The notes under the pieces are model-generated. The model made no database searches. It was given only the letters and a program-made list of their open reading frames with translations, and was not told the origin of the DNA. From contig CALGGN010000443.1 in assembly GCA_937915915.1 (NCBI GenBank), forward strand, positions 1 through 12,047: a stretch of DNA of 12,047 bases. The letters are read 5' to 3'. The translations under genes and the position numbers were made by a program. Shown one piece after another: positions 7,883-12,047 of this stretch (within the stretch, counting starts at the first letter, position 1; each line of letters opens with the position of its first letter). Source of the DNA: an uncultured Selenomonas sp. Its GTDB lineage: Bacteria; Bacillota; Negativicutes; Selenomonadales; Selenomonadaceae.

Positions 7883-7893
7883 TGATTAATTCC
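7883..7893 (+). repeat. Left copy of TGATTAAyTCC short direct repeat
   Basis: TGATTAATTCC here matches TGATTAACTCC at 8931-8941 in 10 of 11 bases, in the same orientation. The two copies bracket the A+T-richer patch between ftsH and birA. They could be remains of a target duplication, or chance. The left copy also lies in a small hairpin (GGGAA 7874-7878 / TTCCC 7890-7894). Confidence 0.3.
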
Positions 7894-8003
7894 CTCTTGC
7901 CCTTGCCGAGTCTTTTCCTGTCATGCTGCGTAAAATAAAAATAAGGGTTGATGGTTTGCGGAAAAATTGGTGTGTTGGGGAAGTGTTTGTAAGGGGGATA
8001 GGC

Positions 8004-8246
8004 ATGAGCAAAGCATTTGATATTTTGTCTTCGGCATTGGATGAGGCTATTGAAAACAGCAGAGCAGAGGAGAAATTTCTGCGAGAAGAAACCTTGTCGA
8101 TTGAGATTGAACCGTTGGTAGAATATACGGCTGATGATATCTATCGTCCAAATGAGATGGAGAAAAAATATTGCCGTGTGGCAGGAAATTCAGTTTCATG
8201 TGTCGAATGGTACTGCATGCTAGGTGGTGAAGAGTCATGCGAATAA
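8004..8246 (+). CDS. Small protein resembling a decayed HTH (XRE-type) antitoxin
   Basis: This 80-residue ORF starts at ATG 8004, with AGGGGG at 7992-7997 as a good ribosome binding site. An in-frame ATG at 7923 exists but lacks an SD. Residues 1-45 (MSKAFDILSSALDEAIENSR ... IEIEPLVEYTADDI) resemble the start of small XRE-family regulators paired with RelE/HigB-like toxins, which open MSKAF/Y..L..GL.EAIE and lead into a TAEEI..IR helix. After residue 48 the match fades: only scattered residues (GNSVSCVEWY) recall the second and third HTH helices, and the protein stops about 20 residues early. No toxin gene lies beside it. I infer a degraded or truncated antitoxin. Family assignment is from remembered consensus and is moderate to low in confidence; an unrelated small protein is possible. 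Confidence 0.5.
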   Translation: MSKAFDILSSALDEAIENSRAEEKFLREETLSIEIEPLVEYTADDIYRPNEMEKKYCRVAGNSVSCVEWYCMLGGEESCE

Positions 8247-8295
8247 GGAGGAATTGTTAAGTAACTGAAAGAATGCTCAAGTATGTAAAAATGTG

Positions 8296-8482
8296 TAGCA
8301 ATGTGCTAAAGACTCGAAAAACCCATCGAGTTAGTTCGTGCTGACTTTACAGCAGTCAGAACGGCTGGAAATAAGCCAGAGGCGGTTGAAACAGTCCGTC
8401 TAACTACGGGATAGCACCCTGATGGTAGCCGTTGGACAGTGGTAAATGCGAGAACCAAGCGAGGCTGGCGAGCCTAAACGCA
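8296..8482 (+). ncRNA. Candidate structured RNA, possibly HEARO/omega-RNA-like
   Basis: This stretch of about 190 bases has no plausible ORF but dense base pairing. The helices are TAGCA 8296-8300/TGCTA 8304-8308; ACTCGA 8312-8317/TCGAGT 8326-8331; TGCTG 8339-8343/CAGCA 8350-8354, or alternatively CTGAC 8341-8345/GTCAG 8355-8359; a long-range pair AACGGCT 8360-8366/AGCCGTT 8427-8433; GGCGG 8381-8385/CCGTC 8396-8400 with one G-U pair; ACC 8416-8418/GGT 8424-8426; and TGCG 8447-8450/CGCA 8479-8482 enclosing AGGCT 8462-8466/AGCCT 8471-8475. The long-range pair closes a multibranch core. The order GAACGGC-hairpin-GAGGC-hairpin reminds me of IscB-associated HEARO (omega) RNAs, but no IscB or TnpB gene is present, so it would be a stand-alone copy. 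Alternatives are a cis-regulatory leader of the gene starting at 8513 or a decayed intron. Strand is assumed from the neighbours. Confidence 0.5.
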
Positions 8483-8512
8483 ACAACAAATATTATGAAA
8501 GGAGAAAATTTT

Positions 8513-8908
8513 ATGAGTGAAGATGTGAAAAAAGCAGATACCGTAAAGGAAAGTGCAGGCGCATCGTCCGTGCAAGAGCAATTGGCTACATCCCAGATGC
8601 TGATGCAGCAGCAAATGGCGCAGGCTCAAATGTTGCAGCAGCAAACGCAGCAGCAAATGTTGCTTCAAATGCAGAAAAAGAGCATGGCGATCGCTTTGGT
8701 ATTAGCATTCTTTTTCGGCCCCTTGGGACTTTTTTATTCCACGGTGCGAGGCGGAGTGATTATGTTAGTAATTGGAATTGTTGTGGCTATTGTTACTATG
8801 GGGTTTGGAGCGCTTCTTATGTGGATTCCGTGCATGATATGGGCTTATATTGCGGTGGATAAGCATAATAAGCAACTTATGGCCACCGGTGTTCCCCCTG
8901 TAGAATGA
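8513..8908 (+). CDS. TM2-like small membrane protein with Met/Gln-rich N terminus
   Basis: This 131-residue protein starts at ATG 8513 with AAAGGAG at 8498-8504; an in-frame ATG at 8432 falls inside the structured RNA segment and has no SD. Residues 1-25 are hydrophilic. Residues 26-54 are almost entirely Met, Gln, Leu and Ala (MLMQQQMAQAQMLQQQ). From residue 57 come hydrophobic segments: 58-75 (AIALVLAFFFGPLGLFYS), 80-100 and 101-115, ending WAYIAVDKHNKQ. The FFxGPLGLFY motif, the Gly after it and the final Asp resemble TM2/NINE-type membrane domains, which are small helical hairpins of unknown biochemical function. Codon use is more A/T-rich than in the flanking housekeeping genes, which fits acquired or fast-evolving DNA. 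It stands alone, with a strong terminator 133 bases downstream. The family call is moderate; no function is claimed. Confidence 0.75.
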   Translation: MSEDVKKADTVKESAGASSVQEQLATSQMLMQQQMAQAQMLQQQTQQQMLLQMQKKSMAIALVLAFFFGPLGLFYSTVRGGVIMLVIGIVVAIVTMGFGALLMWIPCMIWAYIAVDKHNKQLMATGVPPVE

Positions 8909-8930
8909 AATCGAAATTTTAAGAAAATTT

Positions 8931-8941
8931 TGATTAACTCC
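8931..8941 (+). repeat. Right copy of TGATTAAyTCC short direct repeat
   Basis: TGATTAACTCC matches the copy at 7883-7893 except for one base. It directly follows an A+T-only hairpin (AAATTTT 8914-8920 / AAAATTT 8924-8930) just after the TM2-like gene. Confidence 0.3.
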
Positions 8942-9040
8942 GCTACAAAAGCAATACAGGTGACCGGTCCACGTATTTTGTGAACTTATTTCCTAGTGTA
9001 CTGATACGTAAAAGAGCGTTATATCATGGCGTACAAACAG

Positions 9041-9077
9041 AAGCCCCGTAGGGAGTGTGAGTCCCTACGGGGCTTTT
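9041..9077 (+). terminator. Strong intrinsic terminator before birA
   Basis: AAGCCCCGTAGGGA (9041-9054) and TCCCTACGGGGCTT (9062-9075) form a perfect 14-bp G+C-rich stem with a 7-nt loop. It is followed by two more T residues, giving TTTT at 9074-9077. It ends transcription of the accessory patch and insulates the birA operon. The 8909-9040 stretch before it holds no gene I can support. Confidence 0.93.
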
Positions 9078-9134
9078 GCCGCACACCGACAAGGAGCGCA
9101 AGATGGTCGGGGAATGGATGAGCCACATCGGCAG

Positions 9135-9163
9135 GTGACAGGCTGATGCGGTGATGGTATAAT
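9135..9163 (+). promoter_or_regulatory. Sigma-A-type promoter of birA-coaX-dusB
   Basis: GTGACA (9135-9140, one base from TTGACA), a 17-bp spacer and a perfect TATAAT (9158-9163) with an upstream TG at 9155-9156 make a near-consensus extended -10 promoter. Transcription would start near 9170, leaving a leader of about 100 nt before the birA GTG. Confidence 0.88.
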
Positions 9164-9268
9164 AGGGGCAGGCTTTTTTGAGACTGTCCTTATTCATTGG
9201 AAATTTACGGGAGTATTGGGGCTTTTTGATAGGTTACTGGACGACTACAAAAAGGGAGAAGGTGCAGC

Positions 9269-10252
9269 GTGCGGTTGGATATTTTGTCGATGCTCAGGGG
9301 AGCGGAGGGCGCGTACATTTCCGGAGAGGAAATCGCGGAACGGCTGGGCGTGTCGAGGACGGCGGTCTGGAAGCATATTCGGGAACTGCGGGAGGCAGGA
9401 TATGAGATCGAGAGCCGGTCACGGAACGGGTATGCGTTGCGGGAGTCGCCGGATCTTCTGCTGCCGGAGGAAGTGAAGAACGGACTTCGGACGGAGCGGA
9501 TCGGAAAGGAGATCGTCTATTTTGACACCATCGGTTCCACGAATGTGGAAGCGAAGCGGCTGGCGGCCGAGGGTGCTGCGGACGGTACGGTGGTCGTTGC
9601 AGAAACCCAGAGTCAGGGGCGTGGCCGATTGGAGCGGAGTTTTTTCTGTCCCAGGGGCGGCATTTGGTTCTCCGTGATCCTGCGGCCGTCTTTTTTGCCG
9701 CAGGAGGCTTCGAAATGCACGCTGTTGGCTGCGGTGGCTGTGGCAATGGCGATGGAGCGGTTTGGGCTTCGCGCGGGCATCAAGTGGCCGAATGATATCC
9801 TTTACAAAGGAAAGAAACTGGTGGGCATCCTCACGGAGATGAGCGCGGAGATGGACCGGGTCAATCATATCGTGATCGGGACGGGCATCAACGTGAATAT
9901 CGGGCAGGAGGAATTCCCGGAGGACCTTCGGGAGACAGCGACATCTCTTTCCATTATGCAGGGCAAGCCGCTGCCCAGAGTGAATTTTTTTCAGGCCGTA
10001 TTGGAATCCATGGACAGCCTTTATGACGAAGTCGTCAGAGATGGCTTTGCGCCTGTCATGCAGGCGTGGAGGAAATATGCGATTACTTTGGGCAAGGAAG
10101 TGCGCGTGATCGGTGTCGGGCAGGGAGAGACCTTTACAGGGGTTGCGGCGGATATCGATGAAGATGGAGCGCTGCTGGTCGATACCGAAACCGGACGGCG
10201 CCGTGTGATGGCAGGAGATGTATCGATTCGAGAATCAACCGGGAGGAAATAA
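9269..10252 (+). CDS. birA: Bifunctional biotin-[acetyl-CoA-carboxylase] ligase / biotin repressor BirA
   Basis: BirA makes biotinyl-5'-AMP and attaches biotin to biotin-dependent carboxylase or decarboxylase subunits; the long (group II) form also represses biotin genes. This 327-residue protein has the N-terminal winged helix at residues 1-65 (ISGEEIAERLGVSRTAVWKH), so it should bind DNA. The catalytic domain has G117-R118-G119-R120 for adenylate binding, K172-W173-P174-N175-D176 and K183 in YKGKKLVGILTEM. The C-terminal SH3-like domain at about 275-327 includes GVAADIDEDGALLVDTETG. The start is GTG at 9269, preceded by AGGGAG at 9253-9258; the sequence MRLDILSML is the usual beginning of the winged helix. 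It has its own promoter, and its stop (10250-10252) is one base before the coaX start, so the two are translationally linked. Confidence 0.97.
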   Translation: MRLDILSMLRGAEGAYISGEEIAERLGVSRTAVWKHIRELREAGYEIESRSRNGYALRESPDLLLPEEVKNGLRTERIGKEIVYFDTIGSTNVEAKRLAAEGAADGTVVVAETQSQGRGRLERSFFCPRGGIWFSVILRPSFLPQEASKCTLLAAVAVAMAMERFGLRAGIKWPNDILYKGKKLVGILTEMSAEMDRVNHIVIGTGINVNIGQEEFPEDLRETATSLSIMQGKPLPRVNFFQAVLESMDSLYDEVVRDGFAPVMQAWRKYAITLGKEVRVIGVGQGETFTGVAADIDEDGALLVDTETGRRRVMAGDVSIRESTGRK

Positions 10253-10253
10253 C

Positions 10254-11024
10254 GTGCTTTTAGTTATTGATATCGGCAACAGCAATATTGTCATGGGTAC
10301 CTATGAGGGCAAGAAACTCATGAAGCATTGGCGCATCTCGACGGATCGGCAGAAGACGGGGGACGAGTACGGCATGCTGATCAACGACCTCTTCCGCTAT
10401 CAGGGGGTACACATTTCGGATATCCACAATATCATCATATCCTCCGTTGTGCCGCCGCTGGTGGTGCCGATGGTCAAGATGTGCGAGCGCTATTTCCACA
10501 TCCATCCGCTGCTGGTGGGGCCGGGGATCAAGACGGGGATCCGTCTGAACTATGAAAATCCAAGGGCCATCGGTGCGGACCGTATCGTGAATGTGGTGGG
10601 CGCCTATGAGCAGTTCGGCGGGCCGCTGATCGTCATTGACATCGGCACGGCAACGACCTTCGACGTGGTGGCGGAGAACGGGGATTTCCTGGGCGGCGTG
10701 ATCGCGCCGGGCATCGGGACCTCGGCGGATGCGCTCTTCAATTCCACGGCAAAGCTGCCGCGCATCGAATTGGTGCCGCCGAAAAATATCGTGTGCCGCA
10801 ATACGGTGCAGGGCATGCAGGCAGGCATCATCTTCGGCTATGTGGGGCAGATCGATGAGATCGTGCGCCGCATACGTCTGGAGACCGGGATGGATATGAA
10901 GGTCATTGCGACAGGAGGCTTGGCGCGCATGATTGCCAAGGAGTCCAAGACCATCGACAAGGTAGACCATTTCCTGACCTTGACCGGATTGCGCGTGCTG
11001 TTTGAGAGGAATCAGCAGGAATGA
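10254..11024 (+). CDS. coaX: Type III pantothenate kinase CoaX
   Basis: CoaX phosphorylates pantothenate, the first step of coenzyme A synthesis, using ATP and a monovalent cation; the type III enzyme is not feedback-inhibited by CoA. The protein is 256 residues, normal for the family. Seen motifs are D6-IGNSN near the N terminus (phosphate binding, ASKHA fold), G107-A108-D109-R110 for the pantothenate site, and D129-IGTATT for the second phosphate loop. Late Gly-rich ATGGLARMI is also typical. I chose GTG at 10254 because GGAGG at 10242-10246 is ideally spaced and the protein then begins directly with the first beta strand; an in-frame ATG at 10218 lies inside birA and would add 12 atypical residues. 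It overlaps dusB by 4 bases (ATGA). Confidence 0.97.
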   Translation: MLLVIDIGNSNIVMGTYEGKKLMKHWRISTDRQKTGDEYGMLINDLFRYQGVHISDIHNIIISSVVPPLVVPMVKMCERYFHIHPLLVGPGIKTGIRLNYENPRAIGADRIVNVVGAYEQFGGPLIVIDIGTATTFDVVAENGDFLGGVIAPGIGTSADALFNSTAKLPRIELVPPKNIVCRNTVQGMQAGIIFGYVGQIDEIVRRIRLETGMDMKVIATGGLARMIAKESKTIDKVDHFLTLTGLRVLFERNQQE

Positions 11025-11992
11025 GGATCGGAAATCTGGAATTTGAAACGCCCGTATTTCTCGCGCCCATGGCAGGCGTTACGGACATGGCCTATCGCAT
11101 CATTGCGCACGATATGGGCTGCCCGCTCTGCTATGCGGAGATGGTGAGCGTGCAGGGAATCCATTTTCGGAATGACAAAACCCTTTCCATGCTCCACACG
11201 GAGCCGCGGGAGCGTCCCATTGCGATGCAGCTCTTCGGCCCCGATGAAAAAGGGGTTGCGGAAGCAGCTTCCTATGTGGAAAAACTGGGGACAGCGGATA
11301 TCCTGGATTTCAATATGGGCTGTCCCGCGCCGAAAATCGTGAAAAACGGGGAAGGCTCTGCGCTGATGCGAAATCCGGAGAAGGCGGAGAAAATCCTGCG
11401 GGCGGCGCGCAGCGCGGTGGCCATGCCCTTTACCGTGAAGATGCGGGAGGGCTGGGATGATGCGCATGTGAATGTGGTGGAAATGGCAAAGCGTGCGGAG
11501 CAGGCCGGTGTGGACGCAGTCACGGTGCATGGCAGGACGCGGGAGCAGTTTTACAGCGGCAAGGCGGACTGGGACATCATAGCGGAGGTCAAACGGGCAG
11601 TGAACATTCCCGTCATTGCCAACGGTGATGTGCGGAGCTTTGAGGATCTGGATGCGATCCGCGAGCGCACGGGCGCAGACGGTGTGATGATCGGACGCGC
11701 GGCGCAGGGGAATCCTTGGATTTTCCGCCGCCTCACCCATTATTGGAAAACAGGGGAGAAGCTGCCGGGACCGACGATGCAGGAGCGCGCCGATATGATT
11801 CTGCGCCATCTCGATTTGCTGCTGGAATTCAAGGGAGATTATATCGGCCCGCGTGAAATGCGCAAGCACGCGACATGGTACACCCGGGGACTCCCCCACG
11901 GTGCGGAATTGCGGAAGCTTTTTCATCAGGCAGAGACAAAAGAGGATTTTTTGAGGATCTTGGAGAAATTCTTTTATATGGAGACAAAGTAA
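11021..11992 (+). CDS. dusB: tRNA-dihydrouridine synthase DusB-type
   Basis: This FMN-dependent enzyme reduces uridine to dihydrouridine in tRNA using NADPH. The 323-residue length fits the DusB/YacF group. It opens with the FMN-binding LAPMAGVTDMAYR; the catalytic Cys is C101 in NMGCPAPKIVKNGEGSALM. VKMREGWDD, VTVHGRTREQFYSGKADW and the phosphate-binding IANGDVRS and GVMIGRAAQGNPWIF complete the TIM barrel. A helical C-terminal domain follows from about residue 250. The ATG overlaps the coaX stop as ATGA (11021-11024), which points to translational coupling, with AGAGGA at about 11005-11010 as a possible SD. Dus genes commonly sit near coaX, ftsH and lysS in Firmicutes, and this context agrees. 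Confidence 0.97.
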   Translation: MRIGNLEFETPVFLAPMAGVTDMAYRIIAHDMGCPLCYAEMVSVQGIHFRNDKTLSMLHTEPRERPIAMQLFGPDEKGVAEAASYVEKLGTADILDFNMGCPAPKIVKNGEGSALMRNPEKAEKILRAARSAVAMPFTVKMREGWDDAHVNVVEMAKRAEQAGVDAVTVHGRTREQFYSGKADWDIIAEVKRAVNIPVIANGDVRSFEDLDAIRERTGADGVMIGRAAQGNPWIFRRLTHYWKTGEKLPGPTMQERADMILRHLDLLLEFKGDYIGPREMRKHATWYTRGLPHGAELRKLFHQAETKEDFLRILEKFFYMETK

Positions 11993-11999
11993 TCATACT

Positions 12000-12034
12000 A
12001 CTCTCAGTTAGAAATTTTATTTCTTACTGAGAGT
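12000..12034 (+). terminator. Large imperfect hairpin after dusB
   Basis: ACTCTCAGTTAGAAAT (12000-12015) and ATTTCTTACTGAGAGT (12019-12034) pair over 16 positions with a single T-T mismatch and a 3-nt loop of T. There is no T-run on the 3' side within the window, so it is either an atypical terminator, an RNA-processing hairpin or a small repeat element. Confidence 0.55.
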
Positions 12035-12047
12035 GCATGAGACTTCA

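Noticed and set aside
7923..8003. Upstream start for the small antitoxin-like ORF
   Set aside because: There is no SD at 7923, and ATG 8004 has AGGGGG at good spacing and the expected family-like beginning MSKAF.
8432..8512. N-terminal extension of the TM2-like protein from ATG 8432
   Set aside because: It overlaps the structured RNA segment and has no ribosome binding site, while ATG 8513 has a well-placed AAAGGAG.
8247..8512. CRISPR array or group II intron
   Set aside because: No regularly spaced repeats exist. No intron 5' GUGYG start, domain V hairpin or reverse transcriptase is visible, although a decayed intron piece cannot be fully excluded.
9079..9138. Short frame reading PHTDKERKMVGEWMSHIGR then stop, resembling the tail of a protein
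   Set aside because: It is only about 20 codons, begins inside the strong terminator, and has an in-frame stop at 9058-9060. It could be a gene relic, but the sequence alone does not support a call.

Overview
The window is a G+C-rich stretch of a bacterial chromosome. Gene content and protein style suggest a diderm Firmicute of the Negativicutes (Selenomonas-like). The evidence is the nfeD-floA pair, chemotaxis genes with CheX phosphatases, and the ftsH / birA-coaX-dusB neighbourhood, which resembles the ftsH-coaX-dus-lysS region of Firmicutes. The taxonomic call is inference from protein flavour and gene order. Nearly all genes lie on the + strand.

Layout. (1) 1-1993: the 3' end of an NfeD-family gene, floA, and a small single-pass membrane protein, closed by a clear intrinsic terminator. 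This looks like a membrane-organisation operon. (2) 2143-5675: a signalling cluster with a response regulator fused to a CheX-like domain, a separate CheX just 4 bases downstream, then a transmembrane methyl-accepting chemotaxis receptor. The receptor would feed CheA, and the two CheX-type proteins would remove phosphate from response regulators. (3) 5728-7872: ftsH with its own extended -10 promoter, a TTG start, an unusually acidic C-terminal tail, and a long-stem terminator that begins at the stop codon. (4) 7873-9080: an A+T-richer accessory patch holding a small ORF that looks like a decayed HTH antitoxin, a strongly structured RNA-like segment of about 190 nt, a Met/Gln-rich TM2-like membrane protein, and a very strong terminator. 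(5) 9135-11992: a near-consensus promoter followed by birA, coaX and dusB, packed with 1-base spacing and then a 4-base overlap. This is a cofactor and tRNA-modification operon of biotin ligase/repressor, type III pantothenate kinase and tRNA-dihydrouridine synthase. The window ends in a large imperfect inverted repeat.

The most unusual item is the structured segment at about 8296-8482. It has many nested and mutually exclusive helices and no coding capacity. Its loop and stem order reminds me of HEARO/omega-RNA scaffolds of IscB-type elements, yet no nuclease gene is present. That family assignment is uncertain and needs a covariance-model search. The second is the REC-CheX fusion next to a stand-alone CheX.
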